Made by a program: the position numbers and the translations under genes
The notes under the pieces: generated by a model
What the model was told of the DNA's origin: nothing
The model's input: only the letters and a program-made list of their open reading frames with translations
Database searches by the model: none
Assembly: GCA_002348225.1 (NCBI GenBank)
Contig: DEAP01000040.1
Location: forward strand, 1 to 22,931
Length of the DNA stretch: 22,931 nt
Direction: 5' to 3'
Source of the DNA: Dehalococcoidia bacterium UBA2979
Lineage (GTDB): Bacteria; Chloroflexota; Dehalococcoidia; UBA2979
Shown: positions 7,438 through 14,518 of the stretch, piece after piece
How positions within the stretch are numbered: the first letter of the stretch is position 1
Layout of the letters: the number at the start of each line of letters is the position of its first letter

Positions 7438-8280
7438 TCAGTCTGTGGGCTGCAAGTATCTATCTCGCCAAGCCTCATCATGGTCCCAGCGGTAAGGTGT
7501 CTGCACCGTGGTACGGGGCGCAAAAGCCTTTTCTAACGTTTCGAACGCCAGATCGAGGTTCCCGACCTGAGTCTCTTCATCAAACGGCTTTCCACACGGA
7601 TGACCAAGAGGAAAATCACTAAACACAAATCGAGGAACACCCACTTGCTCGACTATATCCCGCGCACATCCCAGAATTACCGTCGGTATACCATTTGCTT
7701 CAAGGTGCCTCGCTATCAGACTCACGGTCTGATGACAGACTGGTCAGACGCCAACCAGAAGGGCAACATCAATCTTGTCCTCCCGACACATCTCCAAAAT
7801 CTCAGGTGCATTTCGTTCACTTGTTACACGTTGACTGCGAAGAGTAGGTGCTCCGTAGAGACGGGGGCCCAATTCCTTAAACCGACCTTCTTTCTCAAAG
7901 TCATGAAGACGCTCAAGCGGAAGATACACCCGTTGGTCTTCGATCTGGGCATTGTTGCGATCGTAGCCGATATGGGAAATTCTAAGATCTGGCACTTCAT
8001 CACTCGGCAACGTATACACACGTTTAAATTTCGCCTCATTGTTGTACGGGGCACCCGGGCCTTGATCACCCTTTCCAGGCTGAAACTGAGCAGCTGTGGT
8101 AATCACGCCGAGACGAGATTCACTTAAGGGTTTCTCTAACTGAGCAAAAGGGACGTCCTCAAAACGAGCCCACTGATACGGGTTATTGAAACCTTCCTGC
8201 AAATAGTGGTCAGTCGTCCGGTCCATGTACCGGATGTACAAGGAACGGCTAGTGTCGGTTTGATTGTCGGCTAGCGTCAT
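7438..8280 (-). CDS. GrdB/PrdB-family reductase selenoprotein with in-frame UGA (Sec179)
   Basis: One continuous 280-residue frame if the TGA at 7744-7746 is read as selenocysteine. The upstream part (178 residues) ends V-A-L-L-V-G-V. After the TGA the same frame continues P-V-C-H-Q-T-V-S-L-I-A-R-H-L-E and on to T-D-stop. The redox motif is therefore U-P-V-C-H-Q-T, a U-x-x-C pair. This is the site expected in the glycine/sarcosine/betaine/D-proline reductase component B family, where Cys-containing relatives have C-x-x-C at the same place. The downstream segment E-A-N-G-I-P-T-V-I-L-G is also family-like. It is shorter than clostridial GrdB (over 400 residues), and no GrdA, GrdC or GrdD partner is present. 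Start ATG 8280 follows AAGAGG. Cytoplasmic redox activity is expected; the substrate is unknown. A pseudogene is unlikely because both halves are well conserved and in frame. Confidence 0.87.
7715..7733 (-). promoter_or_regulatory. Candidate bSECIS hairpin for the GrdB-like selenoprotein
   Basis: In the mRNA, AUCAGAC-CGUGA-GUCUGAU forms a perfect 7-bp stem with a 5-base loop. Seventeen bases separate the UGA (7746-7744) from the loop, and the second loop base is G. This matches the bacterial SECIS pattern as I recall it: a short stem-loop just downstream of UGA, a G in the first two loop bases, and UGA-to-loop distance of roughly 16-37 bases. SelB with Sec-tRNA would bind here. Confidence 0.75.
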
Positions 8281-8304
8281 ATTGAGCCTCTTAACTATTT
8301 CAAA

Positions 8305-8310
8305 ATTATA
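8305..8310 (-). promoter_or_regulatory. Possible -10 box (TATAAT) before the GrdB-like gene
   Basis: A consensus TATAAT (minus strand) lies 25 bases before the selenoprotein ATG, with a small stem CTCGG-ATC-CCGAG at 8312-8324 just upstream. No good -35 is seen. It may give the reductase and phosphatase a promoter independent of the CoA transferase gene. Confidence 0.35.
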
Positions 8311-8338
8311 GCTCGGATCCCGAGATCCAGAACCATCT

Positions 8339-9529
8339 CTAGATTATTCCTGCTTCCGCCAATTGATCTCGTTCTTGCTCCGACATACCCAAAAGTTGTC
8401 CGTAGATTTCGTCATTATCGTCTCCGACCCCAGGCGCAGGGTTATAAATACGTCCTGCAGCATGTGACAGTCTCGGGTAAGGGGCAGGCACAGTAACAGG
8501 ACCTACATGCGGGTCATCTATCTGGACTAAATCTTGCCTCTCAGCTATGTGAGGATCCGCAAAAATATCAGCAATACTGTAGACCGGACCATACGGCACT
8601 CGAAATTCATCCAGCAAGTCGTATAACTCTTTCGAGTCGAACTCAGAAACCCACTCACGGATCATGCCGTGCAGTTCTTTCTCGTTTGCAAACCGATTTT
8701 CATGATTATCGAATTTTGGATCGAGTGGCAGGTCTGGAATTTCCATTGCGTCACAGAGTCTCTGGAAAATCTGTGGATTTAACGCAAGGATTAGCACCCA
8801 TTTACCATCTTTCGTCAAAAACTGATCACCCGGAATCGACCATGAACGAACATTGCCAGCCCGCTCACGAACAATTCCTGAACGACTGTATTCAGCAGCC
8901 ATCGGTCCTGAATAGCTCAGGATGGATTCATATAGTGAAAGGTCTACAACTTGAGTCTCTTGGCAGTCCTCATGGTCGCGGTGATACACAGCCGCGAGTA
9001 TCGCTAAAGCCCCATAGGTCCCTGAGGCAAAGTCACCCATCATATAGCCGGGATGTACCGGAGGTTGATCCGCTTCCCCCGTGACGTAAATCATCCCACC
9101 GATCGCTTGGCCAATACGGTCATATGAGGTGCGGTCTCGGTAGGGACCTGTCTGACCGAAGCCGGAGATACGAACAAAAATAATTCGAGGATTTGCCTGT
9201 GCGATCTCTTGTTCCCCGATTCCCCAGCGTTCCATAGTTCCCGGTGAAAAATTTTCAACGACCGCGTCTGCCGTTGCCACCAATTTCTTAAATAGTTCAG
9301 CCCCTTCAGGTTTTCTGAGATCCAAAGACACTGATTTCTTATTTCGCTGTAAGCCCGCTCGAGATGAATTCTGCAGTGCTGCAGTCTGACCTTTTAGCTG
9401 CGGCAATTCCACTCGTATCACCTCAGCTCCCATATCAGCGAGCAAGGTAGATGTGAAGGGGCCGGCCAATACCTGCCCAGCATCAATTATTCTGAGACCT
9501 GACAATAAGCGCTCGTGTCCACTGGTCAT
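8339..9529 (-). CDS. Family III (CaiB/BaiF) CoA transferase
   Basis: A 396-residue family III CoA transferase that moves CoA between carboxylic acids through an aspartyl-CoA thioester. The N-terminal L-L-A-D-M-G-A-E-V-I-R-V-E and the N-K-K-S-V-S-L-D-L segments are typical. G-F-G-Q-T-G-P-Y is present, and the catalytic Asp is D166 in G-Y-M-M-G-D-F-A-S-G. Length is normal for the family. Start ATG 9529 has AGGA eight bases upstream. It is the first gene of a minus-strand unit, 58 bases before the GrdB-like selenoprotein gene. Its acyl substrate cannot be predicted; family annotations such as formyl-CoA or carnitine transferase should not be applied without more evidence. Confidence 0.92.
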   Translation of the reverse strand: MTSGHERLLSGLRIIDAGQVLAGPFTSTLLADMGAEVIRVELPQLKGQTAALQNSSRAGLQRNKKSVSLDLRKPEGAELFKKLVATADAVVENFSPGTMERWGIGEQEIAQANPRIIFVRISGFGQTGPYRDRTSYDRIGQAIGGMIYVTGEADQPPVHPGYMMGDFASGTYGALAILAAVYHRDHEDCQETQVVDLSLYESILSYSGPMAAEYSRSGIVRERAGNVRSWSIPGDQFLTKDGKWVLILALNPQIFQRLCDAMEIPDLPLDPKFDNHENRFANEKELHGMIREWVSEFDSKELYDLLDEFRVPYGPVYSIADIFADPHIAERQDLVQIDDPHVGPVTVPAPYPRLSHAAGRIYNPAPGVGDDNDEIYGQLLGMSEQERDQLAEAGII

Positions 9530-9569
9530 AATGATTTCCTAATACCTAACCCCGCCTAAAGGAACCTAT

Positions 9570-9597
9570 ATTGTAGAACTCTCTCGTGCCCGCGCAA
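9570..9597 (-). promoter_or_regulatory. Candidate promoter for the CoA transferase / GrdB-like / phosphatase unit
   Basis: On the minus strand, TTGCGC (9597-9592) and TACAAT (9575-9570) are separated by 16 bases, about 40 bases before the ATG at 9529. The -10 is close to consensus and the -35 is weak. The 160-base gap 9530-9689 must also hold the promoter of the divergent aldo/keto reductase gene, for which I see no clear match. Confidence 0.4.
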
Positions 9598-9689
9598 GTA
9601 TTGCGTCTCACTTGAAAGTACAAAAAGTGATCAAGCAGTATGATACATTCCACTCAATTTAGTAATTCGTCCAGCATAAGGAGAGCATT

Positions 9690-10679
9690 ATGGAGCAGCG
9701 AGAACTCGGTGATAGTGGACTGTTTTCTTCAGCAATTGGCTTTGGCACATGGGAAATGAGCACAACCACATATGGCCATATAGACGTTGACGAAGCGGCA
9801 GATGCTGTTAGTGCGGCAATTGATCATGGAATCACCTTATTCGACACTGCGGAAGTTTATGGACCTTATATTTCTGAAGAATTACTTGCCAAGGCACTTG
9901 GAAATAAGCGCAAAGATATCGTACTCGTTAGTAAAGTAGGTTTTGCGTATGACGAGGACGGAAAAAACTTAGGCAGGAACTCACAATATGACCACGTAAT
10001 TGAGCGTGCCGAAGGTTGCCTGAGCCGGCTTGATACTGATTATCTCGATCTACTGCTCATTCATTGGCCAGACCATGACACACCATTTGAAGAGCCTATA
10101 AAAGCTCTTGAGCAACTTAAGCAGGACGGGAAAATCCGCCACTACGGGGTTTCAAACTTTACTCCCGAAATGATGGATGAGTGCGAACAATATGGCCATA
10201 TGGCTGCGAATCAAGTGGGATACCACATGTTTGATAGACGCATGGAGTCTGCCGTACTCCCCTACTGTCAGGACAACAATATTGGGTTTATGGCATACGG
10301 TACATTAGGATTCGGACTCCTCTCAGGCGCGTTCACTTCTGATACGAGTTTCGGTGATGGTGACTGGAGAAGTAGTGGTCTCGCTTTCAAATTGCCCCTC
10401 TTCCAGGAAGAAGAGTTCGCAAAAGAACTCAAAGTCGTTGAGCGGCTCAAAGAAATTGCAGCACGCCATGACAAATCGGTCGCCCAGATGGCTATAGCAT
10501 GGACGATTGGTCATCCGGCTGTCTCTGTTGGATTGGTTGGCGTCAGAAACGAGTGGGAACTCAAAGAAAACGTTGCCGCCGTCGAATGGGAACTCAGTTC
10601 AGAAATTCGCGAAGAAATCGATGCGATCTTCACGGAAGAAAATGTCCCAACCCACGTCACAACGGATCAGGCCATCTAA
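9690..10679 (+). CDS. Aldo/keto reductase
   Basis: A 329-residue NAD(P)H-dependent aldo/keto reductase. The catalytic tetrad is complete: Asp52 (F-D-T-A), Tyr57 (A-E-V-Y-G), Lys82 (V-S-K-V-G) and His125 (L-I-H-W). G-V-S-N-F near residue 155 and the C-terminal cofactor-binding region G-L-V-G-V-R-N are as expected for the Tas/YajO-like branch. It should reduce an aldehyde or ketone, or run in reverse on an alcohol or sugar, in the cytoplasm. A clean Shine-Dalgarno (AAGGAGAG) sits before ATG 9690. Its stop codon overlaps by two bases the stop of the convergent CoA transferase gene. Confidence 0.93.
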   Translation: MEQRELGDSGLFSSAIGFGTWEMSTTTYGHIDVDEAADAVSAAIDHGITLFDTAEVYGPYISEELLAKALGNKRKDIVLVSKVGFAYDEDGKNLGRNSQYDHVIERAEGCLSRLDTDYLDLLLIHWPDHDTPFEEPIKALEQLKQDGKIRHYGVSNFTPEMMDECEQYGHMAANQVGYHMFDRRMESAVLPYCQDNNIGFMAYGTLGFGLLSGAFTSDTSFGDGDWRSSGLAFKLPLFQEEEFAKELKVVERLKEIAARHDKSVAQMAIAWTIGHPAVSVGLVGVRNEWELKENVAAVEWELSSEIREEIDAIFTEENVPTHVTTDQAI

Positions 10680-11863
10680 ATTACTGACTGTTCCTTAAGA
10701 AGCTCAATCTGGTCCCAATCATATCCGAGCTCCAGAAGCACCTCTTCGCTGTGCTCTCCCAGTTCCGGAGCCCTGTCAGCTGGATCTGGTAAGCCCTCAC
10801 TATAACGAACAGGCGCACCCATACTTGTTATCTGCCCATATATGGGATGGCTAGTTTCTCGCAAGTAACCACTACTCAAGACCTGTTCACTTGTGACAAC
10901 AGCATCGTAATCATTCACTGGAGCCCATATGGCCGAAACACTGTCGAGAATTTCACCTAGCTCTGACGTTGTTTTGGACATAAATTTCTCAGCAATAACT
11001 TCTGAGAATTCAGCATTCTTTGTTATGCGTTCAGTTCGGTTCGGGATATTATCGGCAATCTCGTCGCATCCAAAGGCCCTCCAAAATTGGTCCCAAGGAG
11101 CTCGTCCAAAACCGCTGAGGGCAATATATCCGTCGCTGGTTCGATAAACACTAATTGGGGAGATAGAACTCAACCACGGATATGTTCTATCGATTTTCGG
11201 GTGATCACTTCCTGAGAGTGTATGTGCCATCAGCTCAGATGACTGCGCCCATATCTGACCACCTAAAAGCGATGTCTCAACCATCTGCCCTTCCCCAGAC
11301 CGTTCCCGAGAAAATAGTGCCGAGACGATTGCACCGAATAATGTCATACCACCCATCGTGTCCGCCACAAGTGCTCCCGCACCTGTGGTAATCTCTGGTG
11401 TTCCCGTATTCCAGGCCAGACCACCGAAGGCCTGCGCCATCATGTCGTTGCCCGGCTTCTGACTCTCTGGGCCCTCAGGCCCATATGTAGTGCCAAGCGC
11501 ATATATCAATCGAGAGTTCAATTCCCTGCAAGCCTCATATCCGAGGCCGGCCCGATCGAGGGCTCCTGGCGACAACGTGCCAACGAGCACATCTGTTTCT
11601 TGAATCAATTTCCTGACGATTGCCATTCCCTCCGGCTTAGAAAAATCCAAAGCGAGACTTCTCTTCCCTCGATTGTTCGCATGAAATACCGGTACTGCAG
11701 GATTCGACTCAGAGGCCGGAATATGTCTTGAGTTGTCAGGTGATTTGGGATTCTCGATTTTTATGATCTCGCACCCAAGATCTCGGAGAAGCTGACAACA
11801 TTGTGGTCCCATAATCAACTGAGTGAACTCGAGTACACGAATGCCTGCTAACGGTCCGTCCAT
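10676..11863 (-). CDS. Family III (CaiB/BaiF) CoA transferase
   Basis: A 395-residue CoA transferase beginning M-D-G-P-L-A-G-I-R-V-L-E. The catalytic Asp is D168 in L-V-A-D-T-M-G-G-M. A-N-N-R-G-K-R-S-L-A-L-D-F near residue 62 is the usual strand before the linker. Start ATG 11863 is chosen because GGAAGG lies just upstream and the family begins here; the frame is open 74 codons further upstream, but those residues are antisense to the neighbouring gene and unlike the family. It is divergent from the next CoA transferase across 76 bases and clearly not a recent duplicate of it: motifs match but the sequences differ throughout. Confidence 0.92.
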   Translation of the reverse strand: MDGPLAGIRVLEFTQLIMGPQCCQLLRDLGCEIIKIENPKSPDNSRHIPASESNPAVPVFHANNRGKRSLALDFSKPEGMAIVRKLIQETDVLVGTLSPGALDRAGLGYEACRELNSRLIYALGTTYGPEGPESQKPGNDMMAQAFGGLAWNTGTPEITTGAGALVADTMGGMTLFGAIVSALFSRERSGEGQMVETSLLGGQIWAQSSELMAHTLSGSDHPKIDRTYPWLSSISPISVYRTSDGYIALSGFGRAPWDQFWRAFGCDEIADNIPNRTERITKNAEFSEVIAEKFMSKTTSELGEILDSVSAIWAPVNDYDAVVTSEQVLSSGYLRETSHPIYGQITSMGAPVRYSEGLPDPADRAPELGEHSEEVLLELGYDWDQIELLKEQSVI

Positions 11864-11939
11864 GCTGTTACCTTCCAAATATCGCGAGATCGCTATTCTA
11901 TGTCGGAAAAGACAAGATTGTGGTACAAATTCTTCTACG

Positions 11940-13148
11940 ATGGCATTACCGCTAGAAAATCTACGAGTGGTTGAAGTGGCAAGTTTCTTAGCAGCCCCTT
12001 CTGCTGCGGCATTGATGGCGGACATGGGTGCTGAGGTCATAAAAGTCGAACCACCAGATGGTGACACCTTCCGAGGAAATCGCACTCATCTACATAAAGG
12101 TAGGTCTATCAACTATGTGTTTGAAGTTGACAATCGTGGCAAGCAATCTATCGCACTAGATCTGAACAAATCGAAAGCGCAGGACGTAGTTCATCAACTC
12201 ATAGGCACGGCTGATGTCTTCGTTACAAACCTCACATCTGATCGGACAGCAAAATATTCATTAGATTACCAGACTCTGAAAAAAGTAAAGCCAGATATCG
12301 TGTACGGGCATTTAGTCGGATACAGCGGTTCCGGCCCAGAGGCTGAACGGCCTGGATTCGATAGTACAGCTTTCTGGGCTCGGTCCGGAGTGATGAGCCT
12401 GATGGGTGAAATGGGTGGACCTGCAGTACAAAGTCGACCAGGACAAGGTGACCATCCAACAGGTATTAATCTGCTCGCCGGGATTCTCGCAGCACTCAGG
12501 CTACGTGACCAAACCGGCATGGCTCAAAAAGCCGAGGTTTCGCTCTTGCGCACTGGTCTGTGGACAATAGCCACGGACATGCAGCAGGCGCTGAATCTCC
12601 CAGGCCACACTCCTAAACAATTTGACCGTGCCAGCCACGCACTTCTTATTAGGAGTGCATATGAAACAAAGGATGGCCGATGGATTATGTTGACCATGCA
12701 TAACGTTCCGCGGTATTGGCCCAGCCTGTGTAAGGCTCTTGATAGAGATGACTGGGCGTCAGATCCACGATTCAATTCCAACGCAACCATGCTCGAACAC
12801 GGACCAGAGATTGTAGAAGAACTGCAAAATGAATTCCGGTCACGTGATTTGGAACACTGGGCACAAGCGCTGGATCGAACCGGCTGTATTTGGGCTGCTG
12901 CTGCGTCACTCGAAGAGGTCGCGCAAGATCCTCTGCTCGAATCACAGGGTGCCATTCAAACTCTGCAGGACACGGACGGAAATGATTATAGAATTATTTC
13001 GACTCCGTTCAGTATCGAAGGGTCAGATGTCAGGCCCAAGCGGCGAGCACCTCTTGTAGGGGAACATAATCACCAAATACTCAAAGCAGCTGGCTATTCG
13101 GATACAGAAATTGCTGACTTAGCTGCCTCCGGAATATTTACGGAATGA
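11940..13148 (+). CDS. Family III (CaiB/BaiF) CoA transferase
   Basis: A 402-residue CoA transferase starting M-A-L-P-L-E-N-L-R-V-V-E. L-M-A-D-M-G-A-E-V-I-K-V-E is canonical, and the catalytic Asp is D171 in G-Q-G-D-H-P-T-G. The start is placed at ATG 11940, where the family begins; a longer open frame back to 11823 lies antisense to the divergent gene and is rejected. No Shine-Dalgarno precedes the ATG, and a TACAAA box ends about 10 bases before it, so the mRNA may be nearly leaderless. It ends eight bases before the convergent VOC gene. Substrate unknown. Confidence 0.92.
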   Translation: MALPLENLRVVEVASFLAAPSAAALMADMGAEVIKVEPPDGDTFRGNRTHLHKGRSINYVFEVDNRGKQSIALDLNKSKAQDVVHQLIGTADVFVTNLTSDRTAKYSLDYQTLKKVKPDIVYGHLVGYSGSGPEAERPGFDSTAFWARSGVMSLMGEMGGPAVQSRPGQGDHPTGINLLAGILAALRLRDQTGMAQKAEVSLLRTGLWTIATDMQQALNLPGHTPKQFDRASHALLIRSAYETKDGRWIMLTMHNVPRYWPSLCKALDRDDWASDPRFNSNATMLEHGPEIVEELQNEFRSRDLEHWAQALDRTGCIWAAAASLEEVAQDPLLESQGAIQTLQDTDGNDYRIISTPFSIEGSDVRPKRRAPLVGEHNHQILKAAGYSDTEIADLAASGIFTE

Positions 13149-13156
13149 CGAGAAAG

Positions 13157-13540
13157 TTATCTTTGTATCAGCTCAATCCGAACATTGTCAGGAGCACGAA
13201 GGAAACAGATCCTTATGGCACCCATTTCAATCGGGCCATCCAATAGTTCAGCACCAAGATCTGTCAGTCGTGCAATATCAGACTCCAAATTCTCGGAATC
13301 CAGGCCGAAATGCTCCAGTCCCTCACGGACACCGGCGGACCCATCCGCCAGTGTCTGAGTAGACTGTGGTCCGGAAATATTAACCGTCATGCCATTCTCA
13401 CTTTCGCAGGCAACAAACTGGTCGCCGCTATCTCTCATCACATCACTCAAAATTTTGAAATTGAATGCTTTCACCCACCAGTCAGCACACTCACGAGGGT
13501 TATTCGACTTCAAATGAATATGATTTATTGCAAAGCTCAT
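13157..13540 (-). CDS. VOC (glyoxalase/dioxygenase superfamily) protein
   Basis: A 127-residue single-module VOC protein with two beta-alpha-beta-beta-beta repeats. Likely metal ligands are His7 or His9 (I-N-H-I-H-L), His78 (L-E-H-F-G-L) and Glu123 (R-I-E-L-I-Q). The C terminus A-P-D-N-V-R-I-E-L is typical of glyoxalase I-like and methylmalonyl-CoA epimerase-like proteins. It should act as a dimer on a small molecule; the reaction is not predictable. ATG 13540 is preferred over GTG 13564 because GGGAG lies upstream and the domain begins there. It is divergent from the alpha/beta hydrolase gene. Confidence 0.85.
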   Translation of the reverse strand: MSFAINHIHLKSNNPRECADWWVKAFNFKILSDVMRDSGDQFVACESENGMTVNISGPQSTQTLADGSAGVREGLEHFGLDSENLESDIARLTDLGAELLDGPIEMGAIRICFLRAPDNVRIELIQR

Positions 13541-13622
13541 AGATTTAATACTCCCAATTTCCACTTACACTGGATACACCATAACCATGCAGATCAAGAG
13601 AGGTCTACCGGAAGGGGAAACT

Positions 13623-14366
13623 ATGCCATTAGTACTAGTTCACGGGAATCCTGAAACAGCTGCAATATGGGACGAATTGATCCCTCACCTAAATGCCGAT
13701 AGTGTTCTTACTTTGACTCCGCCAGGTTTCGGAGCGCCACTTCCTAATAATTTTGATGCGACCAGTGATGGCTATCTGAACTGGCTAGTCGGCGAACTAC
13801 AAAATATAGACGGCCCCGTAGATTTAATAGGGCACGACTGGGGTGGTGGCCACGTTGTACGACTTGCCTGTGAACGTCCTGACCTGATCCGTTCATGGAC
13901 CACTGACATTATTGGTGTCTTCACGCCTGAGTATGTCTGGCACGACAACGCCCAAATCTGGCAGACCCCGGGAGCTGGTGAAGAAGCAGTTGCTGCGATG
14001 GCAAATACTCCTAGCGAGGCCACAGCTCAGCGTTTTGAATCATTAGGAATGACAAAGTCAATTGCTGAACAGGTAGCACCGTGGATTAACGCTGATATGG
14101 CTCAATGTATCCTTTCCCTGTACCGATCAGCAGCTCAACCAGCTCTCGGAAATATGTTCGACGGATTAGCTCGTGCTGCAGAGAAACCTGGCCTAGCCTT
14201 AGTCGCCACTGATGACCCCTATGTTGGTGGAGAAGTACTCGGACGGAAAGCCGCCGCCCAAGCCCAAGCCCAAGTAGGAATCATTGATGGTGAAGGTCAC
14301 TGGTGGATGTGTACAAATCCTGAAAAAGGTGCACAGATCATTAACGACTTCCTGAAGAATCTTTAA
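13623..14366 (+). CDS. Alpha/beta hydrolase with Asp nucleophile (haloalkane dehalogenase / epoxide hydrolase-like)
   Basis: A 247-residue alpha/beta hydrolase. The oxyanion segment H-G-N-P is at 7-10. The nucleophile elbow G-H-D-W-G-G (70-75) has Asp72, the pattern of haloalkane dehalogenases, fluoroacetate dehalogenases and epoxide hydrolases rather than Ser esterases. Asp197 or Asp198 is the likely acid and His226 (G-E-G-H-W-W) the base. ATG 13623 has AGGGG just upstream; a longer frame from 13587 lacks this and is less likely. The cap region (about 100-170) is short. Soluble cytoplasmic enzyme; whether it cleaves carbon-halogen or epoxide bonds is not settled by the sequence. Confidence 0.87.
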   Translation: MPLVLVHGNPETAAIWDELIPHLNADSVLTLTPPGFGAPLPNNFDATSDGYLNWLVGELQNIDGPVDLIGHDWGGGHVVRLACERPDLIRSWTTDIIGVFTPEYVWHDNAQIWQTPGAGEEAVAAMANTPSEATAQRFESLGMTKSIAEQVAPWINADMAQCILSLYRSAAQPALGNMFDGLARAAEKPGLALVATDDPYVGGEVLGRKAAAQAQAQVGIIDGEGHWWMCTNPEKGAQIINDFLKNL

Positions 14367-14380
14367 TCTCTAAAAGAACA

Positions 14381-14416
14381 TAAATCTACCAACATCCCGT
14401 CCCTGTTATAGATTTA
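14381..14416 (+). terminator. Inverted repeat after the hydrolase gene
   Basis: TAAATCTA (14381-14388) is complementary to TAGATTTA (14409-14416) around a 20-base loop, 14 bases after the hydrolase stop, followed by TAATCTTGTTT. The stem is AU-rich and weak, so a terminator role is only possible. Confidence 0.3.
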
Positions 14417-14419
14417 ATC

Positions 14420-14448
14420 TTGTTTGGTAGCCGGCATACCTCTATAAA
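14420..14448 (+). promoter_or_regulatory. Candidate promoter for the DUF454-hemH pair
   Basis: TTGTTT (14420-14425) and TATAAA (14443-14448) are separated by exactly 17 bases, placing transcription start near 14455. The leader of about 64 bases would then begin just before the hairpin at 14460-14493. Confidence 0.5.
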
Positions 14449-14459
14449 ATCAATATAGG

Positions 14460-14493
14460 AAATCTCACACCTTCTCAAGTTACCGTGAGATTT
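14460..14493 (+). promoter_or_regulatory. 9-bp inverted repeat in the DUF454-hemH leader
   Basis: AAATCTCAC (14460-14468) pairs perfectly with GTGAGATTT (14485-14493) around a 16-base loop. It starts about five bases after the predicted transcription start. It may be an mRNA 5' stem, an operator dyad or an attenuator (U-run TTTT at the end). It does not resemble a known heme or iron element. Confidence 0.45.
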
Positions 14494-14518
14494 TAGTAGG
14501 TACGGTTAGCAGTCATAT

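Noticed and set aside
7438..7725. Separate 95-residue protein downstream of the split GrdB-like gene
   Set aside because: It starts at a GTG that is simply a Val codon in the continuing frame. The conserved P-V-C-H-Q-T just before it would be lost, and the frame joins the upstream part through one TGA.
7600..8127. 175-residue plus-strand open frame opposite the GrdB-like gene
   Set aside because: It is antisense to a conserved gene, has low-complexity, basic composition and shows no recognisable domain.
7744..8280. Frameshifted or decayed pseudogene interpretation of the GrdB-like gene
   Set aside because: There is no frameshift; both parts are in one frame and well conserved, and the only interruption is the TGA at the family's Sec/Cys position, with a hairpin downstream.
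11823..11939. 39-codon N-terminal extension of the plus-strand CoA transferase
   Set aside because: It lies antisense to the start of the minus-strand neighbour; family similarity begins at ATG 11940.
11864..12085. 74-codon N-terminal extension of the CoA transferase on the minus strand
   Set aside because: It is antisense to the start of the divergent CoA transferase, unlike the family, and a clear ribosome site precedes ATG 11863.
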